Assembly: GCA_036258315.1 (NCBI GenBank)
Contig: DATADX010000004.1
Span: 1-10,325 of the forward strand
Length of the DNA: 10,325 nt
Direction: 5' to 3'
From: DASSYK01 sp036258315
GTDB lineage: Bacteria > Actinomycetota > Thermoleophilia > Solirubrobacterales > 70-9
Part shown: piece after piece, positions 1 through 5,784 of the stretch
How positions within the stretch are numbered: position 1 is the first letter of the stretch
Layout: each line of letters begins with the position of its first letter
Made by a program: the position numbers and the translations under genes
The notes under the pieces: model-generated
Told to the model about the DNA's origin: nothing
Databases searched by the model: none
Seen by the model: the letters and a program-made list of their open reading frames with translations, nothing else

Positions 1-95
1 TCGAGGGGCTCAAGGGAGGCGACCCGCGACAGGCACCGGCCGAGCCCGCGGAGCCGTATCGCGCCCGGCTCGCCCGCTACTGGCCGGACCTCTGA
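1..95 (+). CDS. 3' end of an unidentified protein
   Basis: An open frame enters from the left edge (codons in phase with position 3) and stops at TGA 93-95. The last 30 residues are rich in Ala, Pro and Arg and end in YRARLARYWPDL. Most codons end in G or C, as in the neighbouring genes, and the other two + frames look less codon-like, so I take it as a real C-terminus. The piece is too short to assign a family. It converges on the coiled-coil gene with only 13 bp between the two stop codons and no obvious terminator hairpin between them. Confidence 0.5.
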   Translation, partial: EGLKGGDPRQAPAEPAEPYRARLARYWPDL

Positions 96-108
96 GGGTC
101 CAAGCGGC

Positions 109-1803
109 CTACGCCGCGAGCTGGTCCTTGAGCTTCGCCAGGAAGCCCATCGGGAAGCCGGGCAACCCGTCGAGGTCGTCGACCGACTCGAAGCCGTGCC
201 GGCGGTCGCGGTAGGCGATCACCCGTGTCGCCTGCGTCACGGACATCCCCATCTTGCGCAGCTGCTCGAAGCTCGCCTCGTTCAGGGTGGCGAGTCCCCG
301 GCGGTCCTCAGCTCCGGAGCCGGGCGGCTCCCCGGGTTCGGGTTCCGGCTCCGGCTCGCGCCCGGTTTCCGGCTCGCGTTCGGGCTCGGCTTCGGGCTCG
401 ACCTCCGGCCCGGGTTCCGGCTCGCCTTCGGCCTCTCCCTGCGCTTCGCCCTCCGCCTCCGCTTCGGCCTGCCGGCGTTCCGGCTCCGGGTCGGTTCCGG
501 TCTTCGCCTCTTGCTCACTCTCGGCCGCCTCAGGAGGCTTGATCTCGTTCGCCGCGGCGCGCGCCTGGACGGCGCTCGCGCGGCTGCTCAGCTCGCCGAT
601 CCGCTCCTCGATCTCGCGGAACCGCGCGTCCCGCTCCTGCTCGCGCTTTCGCAGCTCCTCCGCGCTCACGGCGCCGAGCGTGGTCTCGGCGGCGTCCGCG
701 CGGTCCTCGGCCTCCTTCAGCTTCAGCTTCGCGGTCCGCAGCTCCTCCGCCGTCTTCTCGAGCTGAGCGGCGAGCTCGGCCTCGCGCTCGGTGACCCGCC
801 GCTGGGCCCTGCTCTCGGCCTCGCTCCTGATCGCGTCGGCCTGGGTGCGGAGCCAGACCGCCGCCTCGGCGCGCAGGTCGACGGCGGGATCGGCGCTGAA
901 CTGCGCGGGCTCCGAAAGCTGCTGCTCGGCGTCGGCCAGCTGCTGCTCGGCGCGCTCGGCCCGGCTCTGCGCCTCCTCGATCAGCCTCTGGCGCGACTGA
1001 CGCTCCTCCGTCAGCTCGCCGCGCAGCGTCTCGAGCTCGGCCCGTGACCCCTCGAGCTCTGCCCGGGACTGTCTCTCGGCGTCCTCCCGGGCCTCCCTGC
1101 GAGCGGCGTCGACACCCGCCCCGGCTCGCTCCGCCTCGGCGCGCAGCTCCTCGGCCTGCTCTGCCAGGCGGCGCTCGGCATCGGCGACGCGCGCATCGGC
1201 CTCCTGTTGAGCGCGGCCGGCTTCCTCGGTCAGCCTCACCTCGGCCGCCTCGACGCGGCGGCTCGCCGCCTCGATCTGGGTCGCGAGCTCGTCAAAGCGG
1301 CGCTGCGCCTCCGCGGCCGCGCTCTGGGCGGCGGCACGCTCACGCTCGAGCTCCTGCTCGCGCGGTTCCAGGGCGGAGGCGAAGCGCTGCTCGGCGGCCT
1401 CGCGCGCCACCTCCACCTCCTCGCCTGCGCGCCGGTCGGCCTCCGCCTTGATCGCGTCGATCCGGCTGGCGAGATCACGCTCGAGCTGCTCGCGAGCTTG
1501 CGCGTCGGCGCCGGCCGGGCTCGCGCGGGCCCGCGCCTCGGCCTCCGCGAGGCGACGCTGCAGGTCCTGGAGGGTCTTCGCCGCGCGCTCGCGCTCGCGC
1601 TCCAGGTCCTCCTCGAGCGCGTGGATCTCGGCGGTGGCGCGCTGCTCGGCCGCGGTGCGGGCGGCCTCGACCGCCTCCCGGACCCGTTCGTCCCGCTCCC
1701 CGCCGGCGGACGTCGCCGACCCGGGGTCGGCCGGGGTCTCGCCCGCGTCTCGCGGCCTCCGGGCGGCGGAAAGCTCCCAGTCGGACACGTCGCGCTCGGC
1801 CAT
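109..1803 (-). CDS. Long coiled-coil protein with C-terminal helix-hairpin-helix domain
   Basis: A protein of 564 residues in three parts. Residues about 30-420 are almost continuous heptad-like Ala/Glu/Arg/Gln sequence, predicted as a long coiled coil. Residues about 421-504 are an acidic, low-complexity linker dominated by Glu-Pro and Glu-Ala pairs. Residues about 505-564 resemble the ComEA-type helix-hairpin-helix: LNEASFEQL, an Ala-Thr-Arg-Val-Ile-Ala-Tyr-Arg helix, then FESVDDLDGLPG. This fold usually binds DNA without sequence specificity, or serves as a protein-interaction module. There is no signal peptide or membrane segment, so a cytoplasmic location is inferred. The frame stays open to 1971, but I choose ATG 1803 (MAERDVSDWELS): the extra 56 residues are Arg-rich, unlike the rest, and cross the divergent regulatory region. 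The upstream SD is weak. A role in chromosome organisation or as a scaffold is conceivable, but I recognise no named family beyond the HhH. Confidence 0.8.
   Translation of the reverse strand: MAERDVSDWELSAARRPRDAGETPADPGSATSAGGERDERVREAVEAARTAAEQRATAEIHALEEDLERERERAAKTLQDLQRRLAEAEARARASPAGADAQAREQLERDLASRIDAIKAEADRRAGEEVEVAREAAEQRFASALEPREQELERERAAAQSAAAEAQRRFDELATQIEAASRRVEAAEVRLTEEAGRAQQEADARVADAERRLAEQAEELRAEAERAGAGVDAARREAREDAERQSRAELEGSRAELETLRGELTEERQSRQRLIEEAQSRAERAEQQLADAEQQLSEPAQFSADPAVDLRAEAAVWLRTQADAIRSEAESRAQRRVTEREAELAAQLEKTAEELRTAKLKLKEAEDRADAAETTLGAVSAEELRKREQERDARFREIEERIGELSSRASAVQARAAANEIKPPEAAESEQEAKTGTDPEPERRQAEAEAEGEAQGEAEGEPEPGPEVEPEAEPEREPETGREPEPEPEPGEPPGSGAEDRRGLATLNEASFEQLRKMGMSVTQATRVIAYRDRRHGFESVDDLDGLPGFPMGFLAKLKDQLAA
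320..500. repeat. Low-complexity tract encoding the Glu-Pro/Glu-Ala linker
   Basis: Degenerate 6- to 12-bp repeats of the type ggttccggctc and cgttcgggctc run through this stretch. On the minus strand they encode alternating Glu-Pro, Glu-Ala and Glu-Gly pairs between the coiled coil and the helix-hairpin-helix domain. Such tracts expand and contract by slippage, so linker length is likely to vary among relatives. Confidence 0.6.
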
Positions 1804-1845
1804 CCGCTCGGACTCTACGAAATGGCCGGTATGCGCGCGCCTGTT

Positions 1846-1862
1846 CGGGCGGTTCCCGCCCG
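1846..1862. promoter_or_regulatory. Perfect inverted repeat in the divergent spacer
   Basis: CGGGCGG, a 3-nt loop TTC, then CCGCCCG: a perfect 7-bp inverted repeat 42 bp upstream of the coiled-coil gene start and about 100 bp upstream of the pilin start. It could be a hairpin in the leader of the minus-strand gene or a protein-binding palindrome. No clear -10 box is visible nearby for either gene. Confidence 0.35.
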
Positions 1863-1947
1863 CCGCCTCAGCTTCGTTCGCGGATTGCCACATCGAGGGG
1901 CGATTTCGCGCACCCCTCCGCGCCAGCCTCGGGCGAAACCACCCCTC

Positions 1948-1954
1948 GAGGAGG
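1948..1954 (+). promoter_or_regulatory. Strong Shine-Dalgarno of the pilin gene
   Basis: GAGGAGG lies 7 nt before ATG 1962 and fixes that start. Its first base is also the end of CCCCTCG (1942-1948), which is complementary to CGAGGGG at 1894-1900. A leader transcript could therefore fold up to the edge of the ribosome-binding site. Confidence 0.75.
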
Positions 1955-1961
1955 TACGGAG

Positions 1962-2204
1962 ATGTATGCACTTGCGGTCAGGGTCCACACTGTCGGGGCG
2001 ATCGCCCTGCAACGGCTCGTCGCGCTTCGGTCCGAGCGGGGCCAAGGGACGGTCGAGTACGTCGGCCTGATCTTGCTCGTCGCGCTGCTGATGGTGGGCA
2101 TGGTCGCGGCGATGAAGGGATTTCAGGGCAAGCAGGGGCTCGAGCTGGCCGAGACGATCGTCGACAAGATCCGCGACGCGGTGAACCAGGTCTCTTTCAA
2201 GTAG
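1962..2204 (+). CDS. Flp-type class IVb prepilin-like protein
   Basis: A small protein of 80 residues with the hallmarks of an Flp/Tad prepilin. A positively charged leader of about 27 residues ends in Arg-Gly. The mature part would begin QGTVEYVGLILL, with Glu at +5 and Tyr at +6, the conserved class IVb pattern. A single hydrophobic helix (VGLILLVALLMVGMVAA) follows, then an amphipathic tail ending KIRDAVNQVSFK. A TadV/CpaA-type prepilin peptidase would be expected to cut after Gly27, and the subunit would be assembled by a Tad secretion machine in the envelope. No other tad genes are in the window, so this is a solitary pilin; it might instead be a pseudopilin-like membrane protein. The start is supported by a strong GAGGAGG. 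Its stop is followed within 5 nt by the hairpin that covers the rph start. Confidence 0.82.
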   Translation: MYALAVRVHTVGAIALQRLVALRSERGQGTVEYVGLILLVALLMVGMVAAMKGFQGKQGLELAETIVDKIRDAVNQVSFK

Positions 2205-2208
2205 CCGA

Positions 2209-2253
2209 CCGGGGGGCATCGGCGTCTGGAACACTGGCGCCGATGTCCCCCGG
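2209..2253 (+). promoter_or_regulatory. Stable stem-loop containing the rph start codon
   Basis: Positions 2209-2224 pair with 2238-2253 in a 16-bp stem with one G-U pair and a 13-nt loop. It begins 4 nt after the pilin stop, and its right arm contains the rph ATG (2243-2245). There is no U tract, so it is not a classic intrinsic terminator. It could end or stabilise the pilin transcript and, on read-through RNA, hide the rph start. The only SD-like sequence, GGAA 2228-2231, is in the loop. Confidence 0.7.
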
Positions 2254-2977
2254 CCGCAGCTACGAGCGCAGTCCAGCCGATCTCCGTCCGATCGCGATCG
2301 AGCCGGGCTATGTGCGCACGGCCGACGGGTCGGCGCTGATCTCGGCGGGCGAGACCAGGGTGATCTGCACGGCGTCCGTCAGCGACTCCGTCCCGCGCTG
2401 GATGGAAGGCAAGGGGCGCGGCTGGGTGACCGCCGAGTACTCGATGCTGCCCGCCTCGACCGGGCAGCGAAAGGCGCGCGACATCAGCCGCGGCAAGCAG
2501 GACGGGCGCGGCGTCGAGATCCAGCGCCTGATCGGGCGCTCGCTGCGCGGCGTCGTCGACTTCGAGGCGCTCGGCGAGCGCTCGGTCTACGTGGACTGCG
2601 ACGTGCTCCAGGCCGACGGCGGGACGCGCTGCGCGGCGATCACGGGCGGATACGTCGCCCTCCAACTCGCCCTCGACGGGCTCGTCGGGCACGAGGCGAT
2701 CGCGCGGCTGCCGCTGGACCAGTCGGTGGCGGCGATCAGCGTCGGGATGGTCGACGGGCAGGGGCTCTGCGACCTCGACTACGCCGAGGACTCGATGGCC
2801 GAAGTCGACGCGAACGTCGTGATGACGGGCGACGGCGGCCTCGTCGAGGTACAGGCGACCGCGGAGCGCACCCCGCTCTCCCGCGCCAGCCTCGACGAGC
2901 TTCTCTCCCTAGCCGAGGGTGGGATCGCGCGACTGCGGGAGGCTCAGCGCGAGGCCGTGGGCGCGCTGCCCGGCTGA
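2243..2977 (+). CDS. rph: Ribonuclease PH
   Basis: A protein of 244 residues, the usual RNase PH length. The enzyme is a phosphorolytic 3'-5' exoribonuclease that trims tRNA 3' ends in the cytoplasm, releasing nucleoside diphosphates, and works as a ring of dimers. The family pattern is complete: SALISAGETRVICTASV near the N-terminus; KGRGWVTAEYSMLP followed by the Arg-rich GRGVEIQRLIGRSLR; the phosphate-site region QADGGTR at 123-129; and the acidic metal-site motif CDLDYAEDS with Asp177, Asp179 and Asp183. Start ATG 2243 gives the standard N-terminus MSPGRSYERSPADLRPI. It has no proper Shine-Dalgarno and lies inside a strong hairpin. rdgB follows after 13 nt, a common pairing. Confidence 0.96.
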   Translation: MSPGRSYERSPADLRPIAIEPGYVRTADGSALISAGETRVICTASVSDSVPRWMEGKGRGWVTAEYSMLPASTGQRKARDISRGKQDGRGVEIQRLIGRSLRGVVDFEALGERSVYVDCDVLQADGGTRCAAITGGYVALQLALDGLVGHEAIARLPLDQSVAAISVGMVDGQGLCDLDYAEDSMAEVDANVVMTGDGGLVEVQATAERTPLSRASLDELLSLAEGGIARLREAQREAVGALPG

Positions 2978-2990
2978 GCCGGGGGCCAGG

Positions 2991-3578
2991 ATGCAAACGC
3001 TGACGCTCGCGACCCGCAACGAGCACAAGCTTCGCGAGTTCCGCGAGGCGCTCCGGGCCGTCGAGATCGACCCGCTTCCCGACGAGGTGGAGCTGCCGCC
3101 CGAGAGCGGCGAGACGTTCGCCGAGAACGCGCTCGGGAAGGCACGGGCGGCCCAGGCCGCGGTGGGCGGCGCGGCGTTCGCGGACGACTCCGGGATCGAG
3201 GCGGCGGCGCTCGGCGGGCGGCCCGGGGTGCGCTCGGCTCGCTTCGCCGGTGAGGGCGCCGGCGACGAGGAGAACCTCGACAAGCTGCTCGCCGAGCTGG
3301 CGGGCGCCGAGGACCGCCGGCTCACCTACGTGTGCGCGATCGCGCTCGTCGACGAGAACGGCGAGGAGCACCTGTTCGAGGGCCGCTGCACGGGCACCCT
3401 CGCCCCCGAGCCGCGTGGCACAGGCGGGTTCGGCTACGACCCGGCCCTCGTCCCGGACGACACGGGCCCGGACGACCAGCGCACGATGGCCGAGCTCCAG
3501 CCCGCCGAGAAGCACGCGATCAGCCATCGCGGCCGGGCGGCGCGGCTGCTCTTCGAGTGGCTGGAGGGCCGCGGGTGA
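2991..3578 (+). CDS. rdgB: dITP/XTP pyrophosphatase (RdgB/HAM1 family)
   Basis: A protein of 195 residues that hydrolyses non-canonical purine triphosphates (XTP, dITP, ITP) to monophosphates, keeping them out of DNA and RNA. The family motifs are present in order: ATRNEHKLREF with Asn10 and Lys13 of the triphosphate-binding loop; FAENALGKARAA; the catalytic FADDSGIE with Asp65/Asp66; GRPGVRSARFAG; the base-specificity loop GTGGFGYDP; and the C-terminal KHAISHRGRA. ATG 2991 is chosen over an earlier in-frame ATG at 2919 because the family begins directly with this beta strand and the earlier start would overlap rph. The upstream ribosome site (CCAGG) is weak, so coupling to rph is likely. The stop overlaps the GTG of the next gene. 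Confidence 0.95.
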   Translation: MQTLTLATRNEHKLREFREALRAVEIDPLPDEVELPPESGETFAENALGKARAAQAAVGGAAFADDSGIEAAALGGRPGVRSARFAGEGAGDEENLDKLLAELAGAEDRRLTYVCAIALVDENGEEHLFEGRCTGTLAPEPRGTGGFGYDPALVPDDTGPDDQRTMAELQPAEKHAISHRGRAARLLFEWLEGRG

Positions 3579-4507
3579 GTGCGGGGAAGGCGGCCGGGGG
3601 CATCTCAAAGGCCGCGGCCGCGGGCGTCTCCATCGCGTACAACGCGACGCTGATCGCTCTCAAGCTGGTCGGCGCGATCCTCACCGGCTCGGTTGCGATC
3701 CTCTCGGAGGCGCTCAACTCGATGGTCGACCTCGTCGCGTCGGTGATCACGTTCGTGGCGGTCCGCCGCGCCGACGAACCGGCCGACGTTGAGCATCCAT
3801 ACGGGCACGAGAAGGTCGAAAGCGTCGCTGCCTCGATCGAGGGCGTGCTGATCATCGGCGGCGCGGCGTTCATCGTCGCCGAGTCGGTCAGCCGGCTCCT
3901 AAGCGGCGACACCGAGGTGGAGTCGCTCGGGCTCGGGATCGCGGTGATCGGAGTCTCGACGCTCAGCGCTGGCGCGGTGTCGCTGTTCCTGCGCCGGCAA
4001 GCGCGCAAGCACGACTCCCCCGCCCTTGAGGGCGACGCCGCCCACCTGGGAGCCGACGCGATCACCTCGGCCGGCGTCCTGGTCGCACTGGCGCTGGTCG
4101 AGCTGACCGGGGCCGAGGAGCTGGACGCGGCGATCGCGATCGTCCTTTCGGGCTTCATCGTCTTCACCGGCCTCAACATCATTCGGAGGGCGGCGGGCAT
4201 CCTGGTCGATGAGGCGCCGCCGCCGGAGGAGATGGACCGGATCGAGGCGGCGATCGCCCGGGCGCGGCCGCCGGAGATGGTCGGCTACCACAAGCTCCGG
4301 GCCCGGATCTCGGGGCGTCGCCGCTACATCGAAATGCACGTCCAGTTCCGCTCTGGGACAACCCTCGAGCGGGCACACGAACTGGCCCATCAGCTCCGCG
4401 ACGCGATCGAGGCGGAGCTCAAGGACGCCGAAGTGCTGATCCACGTTGAGCCCGAGGCCTCCCGCCACGACCCCTCCGATTCACCCAGCCAATATCGAGC
4501 AGGGTGA
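3575..4507 (+). CDS. Cation diffusion facilitator (CDF) family metal transporter
   Basis: A protein of 310 residues: a six-helix membrane domain (about 15-215) and a cytoplasmic dimerisation domain (about 220-300). CDF proteins export divalent metals (Zn, Fe, Mn, Co, Ni) by antiport with protons. The loop motif HPYGHEK (74-80) is diagnostic. The intramembrane metal site has His157/Asp161 (HLGAD) from TM5 as expected, but in TM2 the usual Asp/His-x-x-x-Asp is Asn48-x-x-x-Asp52 (NSMVD), so metal specificity cannot be read off safely. The C-terminal domain (MDRIEAAI to VLIHVEP) has the usual alpha-beta order. Start GTG 3575 overlaps the rdgB stop as GTGA, implying translational coupling. A longer frame open from 3332 is only read-through of the rdgB region. 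Confidence 0.93.
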   Translation: MSAGKAAGGISKAAAAGVSIAYNATLIALKLVGAILTGSVAILSEALNSMVDLVASVITFVAVRRADEPADVEHPYGHEKVESVAASIEGVLIIGGAAFIVAESVSRLLSGDTEVESLGLGIAVIGVSTLSAGAVSLFLRRQARKHDSPALEGDAAHLGADAITSAGVLVALALVELTGAEELDAAIAIVLSGFIVFTGLNIIRRAAGILVDEAPPPEEMDRIEAAIARARPPEMVGYHKLRARISGRRRYIEMHVQFRSGTTLERAHELAHQLRDAIEAELKDAEVLIHVEPEASRHDPSDSPSQYRAG

Positions 4508-4584
4508 CCACCACTGTGGTCCGATCACCCGGCATCCCCGGAAGCGAAGCTGAGGAGATGCCGGTTAACGGCGAAGCCGTGATC
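4503..4584 (+). ncRNA. Foldable three-way-junction region between convergent genes
   Basis: GATCAC (4523-4528) pairs with GTGATC (4579-4584), enclosing two hairpins: CCGGCATC/GATGCCGG (4529-4536 with 4557-4564, 20-nt loop) and CGGC-GAA-GCCG (4569-4579, sharing base 4579 with the closing helix). Alternatively GGTGA (4503-4507) pairs with TCACC (4525-4529) around CCAC/GTGG, which excludes the closing helix. The region starts at the transporter stop codon and ends 6 nt before the stop of the convergent small gene. The simplest reading is a bidirectional 3'-end structure without a U tract; a processed 3' UTR RNA is possible. I do not recognise a known riboswitch. Confidence 0.4.
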
Positions 4585-4589
4585 CTCTG

Positions 4590-4730
4590 TCAGGTGAGGT
4601 TGATCGCGGCGGCGATCCCGACCGCCCCGACGACGATGCTGTAGCCGGTGTAGCCCGCGATCGCGAGGAGCACGACCGCGATCAGGCAGACGATCACGAC
4701 GGCCAGCCAGGAGCCTCGTTCCAGGGTCAC
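4590..4730 (-). CDS. Small membrane protein of 46 residues
   Basis: GTG 4730 opens a 46-residue frame beginning TLERGSW, after which an almost unbroken hydrophobic stretch (residues 8-45) is split by GYTGY at 26-30. It reads as two short membrane helices or one hairpin. Coding is supported by codon use: 44 of 46 codons end in G or C. The same frame runs further upstream, antisense to the roadblock gene, but that part does not look like protein. There is no Shine-Dalgarno; a -10-like CAAAAT stands 7 nt before GTG, so the mRNA may be leaderless. Its start is 18 bp from the start of the divergent roadblock gene. I recognise no family. A small membrane-embedded regulator or partner is possible but only a guess. 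Confidence 0.68.
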   Translation of the reverse strand: MTLERGSWLAVVIVCLIAVVLLAIAGYTGYSIVVGAVGIAAAINLT

Positions 4731-4736
4731 GCTCGC

Positions 4737-4743
4737 TATTTTG
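4737..4743. promoter_or_regulatory. Overlapping divergent -10 elements
   Basis: On the + strand TATTTT (4737-4742) fits TANNNT and is 6 nt before GTG 4749. On the minus strand CAAAAT (4743-4738) is 7 nt before GTG 4730. Each would start transcription at or next to a start codon, giving leaderless mRNAs. Because the two boxes share bases, polymerase could occupy only one at a time. No good -35 boxes are visible. Confidence 0.45.
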
Positions 4744-4748
4744 ACCCA

Positions 4749-5111
4749 GTGACCCCGGCCGAGGCCTCGACGCTCACCGACCCCGCCGACGCGGTCGCTC
4801 AACTCCTCGCCACGTCGCCTGAGATGCGCGGCTGCGCGATCCTCGACGCCCAGGGCGAGCTCCTCGCTGCGACCGGTGAGGGCAATGAGCGGGCCTGGCG
4901 CGAGGCCGCGGCCGAGCTGATCGCCGCGGCGGACGAGGCCGAGGGCGAACCCGCTGCCTACGCCCACGTCGCGAGCGGCGACGGCGAGGTCTTCCTGGTT
5001 CGCCACCGGGGCCTCGTCGCGGTGGCGGCCGCCGAGCGATTCGTGCTCTCCTCGCTGGTCGTGTTCGACCTGCGGGCGACGCTGCGCGAGCTCGCCGCGG
5101 AGAGCTCCTGA
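4749..5111 (+). CDS. Roadblock/LC7-like domain protein
   Basis: A protein of 120 residues with the size and strand/helix order of a bacterial roadblock/LC7 domain: a first helix (DPADAVAQLLATSPEM), a beta hairpin MRGCAILDAQGELLAATG, a long Ala-rich helix, then strands AAYAHVASGDGEVFLVRHRG and LVAVAAAE and a C-terminal helix ending in VVFDLRATLREL. Such proteins often act as dimeric scaffolds or regulators of small Ras-like GTPases such as MglB-MglA; no GTPase gene is in the window. The assignment rests on pattern only. There is no Shine-Dalgarno; GTG 4749 is placed 6 nt after a TANNNT element, consistent with a leaderless message. The next gene follows after 2 nt, so the two are probably co-transcribed. 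Confidence 0.65.
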   Translation: MTPAEASTLTDPADAVAQLLATSPEMRGCAILDAQGELLAATGEGNERAWREAAAELIAAADEAEGEPAAYAHVASGDGEVFLVRHRGLVAVAAAERFVLSSLVVFDLRATLRELAAESS

Positions 5112-5113
5112 CG

Positions 5114-5383
5114 ATGCCCGCGAAGCCGCACCGGATCCTGCTCGACCGCGTCTCCGGCTACGCCGACGAGGCGGCCGCGTACATGCGCCGGCGCCGGCAC
5201 ATGCGGAAGGCGTTCGCACGGGTCTACTACCGCGGCGGGCGGGCGACGGGCTTTCCTCCGGGTTCCGAGCCGGGGGATGCGCTGTTCGCCGCGGCAGCGC
5301 AGGTGATCGAGGTCGCCGGGCCGCCGCGGCGGGCGGCGCGCCAGGCGCGCACGGGGACGCCCCCGGAGCGAATCAGCCGCTGA
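5114..5383 (+). CDS. Small basic protein of unknown function
   Basis: A protein of 89 residues starting 2 nt after the roadblock-like gene, with GGAGAG about 10 nt before ATG 5114. Residues 24-37 are strongly basic (MRRRRHMRKAFARV). A probable beta hairpin follows (ARVYYRGGRATGF), then PPGSEPGDALFAAAAQVIEVAG, a helix, and an Arg-rich tail. There is no membrane segment or signal peptide. The basic patch could bind nucleic acid, membrane phosphates or an acidic partner; the tight linkage suggests it works with the roadblock-like protein. Codon use is like the neighbours. I do not recognise the family. Confidence 0.72.
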   Translation: MPAKPHRILLDRVSGYADEAAAYMRRRRHMRKAFARVYYRGGRATGFPPGSEPGDALFAAAAQVIEVAGPPRRAARQARTGTPPERISR

Positions 5384-5389
5384 ACCACG

Positions 5390-5416
5390 GCGCTGAGCGG
5401 GCTCGAGCGCTTGTAA
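5390..5416 (+). terminator. Terminator-like hairpin upstream of HU
   Basis: GCGCT-GAGC (5390-5398), loop GG, GCTC-G-AGCGC (5401-5410) forms a 9-bp stem with one bulged G, followed by TTGTAA. The U tract is weak. Its position, 6 nt after the stop of the small basic protein and before the HU promoter region, suits the end of the roadblock transcript. Confidence 0.5.
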
Positions 5417-5443
5417 CAAACACGCACAAAGGCTCGGAAATAG

Positions 5444-5488
5444 CCTCGGAGTCCGCTGTTACGCTCGCGGCCACTCCAATCTCCGAGG
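5444..5488 (+). promoter_or_regulatory. HU leader: inverted repeat and candidate -10
   Basis: CCTCGGAG (5444-5451) is an exact inverted copy of CTCCGAGG (5481-5488), whose right end enters the HU Shine-Dalgarno (GAGGAGGG, 5485-5492). Between them TACGCT (5460-5465) fits TANNNT and could start a transcript near 5472 that lacks the left arm. A second CTCGGA at 5433-5438 lies 12 bp before the CTCGGA at 5445-5450. No convincing -35 is seen. Confidence 0.4.
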
Positions 5489-5497
5489 AGGGAAACC

Positions 5498-5779
5498 GTG
5501 ACCAAGGCTGAGTTTCTCGACGTGCTGTCGCGCGACAGCAGGATCGGCAACAAGAAGGAGGCCGCCGCGGCCCTGGACGCGGTGCTGGACTCGATCAGCG
5601 AGGTTCTCAAGAAGGGTGGGAACGTCAACTTCACAGGGTTCGGCAAGTTCGCGGTCGCCGAGCGCGGCCCGCGGCAGGGTGTCAACCCGCGCACGGGCGA
5701 GCGGATCTTCATCCCCGGCGGCAAGGTGCCGCGTTTCTCGGCGGGCTCGGGCCTGAAGAAGAAGGTCAAGGGCGGCTGA
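5498..5779 (+). CDS. HU family DNA-binding protein
   Basis: A protein of 93 residues, the normal HU length. HU is a dimeric nucleoid protein that bends DNA through two beta arms. The pattern is clear: MTKAEFLDVLS, two alpha helices (IGNKKEAAAALDAVLDSISEVLKKG), the conserved VNFTGFGKFAV core, then the arm region with RGPRQGVNPRTGERIFIPGG containing the Asn-Pro-x-Thr-Gly tip, and VPRFSAGSGLKKKV. Unlike the mycobacterial-type HU there is no long Lys/Ala-rich C-terminal tail. GTG 5498 is fixed by GAGGAGGG 5 nt upstream. Expression is likely high. The pyrF frame follows at once. Confidence 0.96.
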   Translation: MTKAEFLDVLSRDSRIGNKKEAAAALDAVLDSISEVLKKGGNVNFTGFGKFAVAERGPRQGVNPRTGERIFIPGGKVPRFSAGSGLKKKVKGG

Positions 5780-5784
5780 ACGGG

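Noticed and set aside
196..1047. Long + strand frames opposite the coiled-coil gene
   Set aside because: They read as Leu/Arg/Gly or Ser/Ala low-complexity sequence, the expected shadow of Glu/Ala/Arg-rich heptads. The minus frame has the recognisable HhH domain.
1804..1971. Extension of the coiled-coil protein by 56 residues to ATG 1971
   Set aside because: The added segment is unlike the protein, overlaps the pilin ribosome-binding site and start, and contains the palindromic spacer.
4508..4589. Cobalamin, TPP or NiCo riboswitch
   Set aside because: CCACTGTGG and CTGAG fragments resemble riboswitch boxes, but the order and surrounding conserved elements are missing, and the structure lies downstream of the transporter, not before it.
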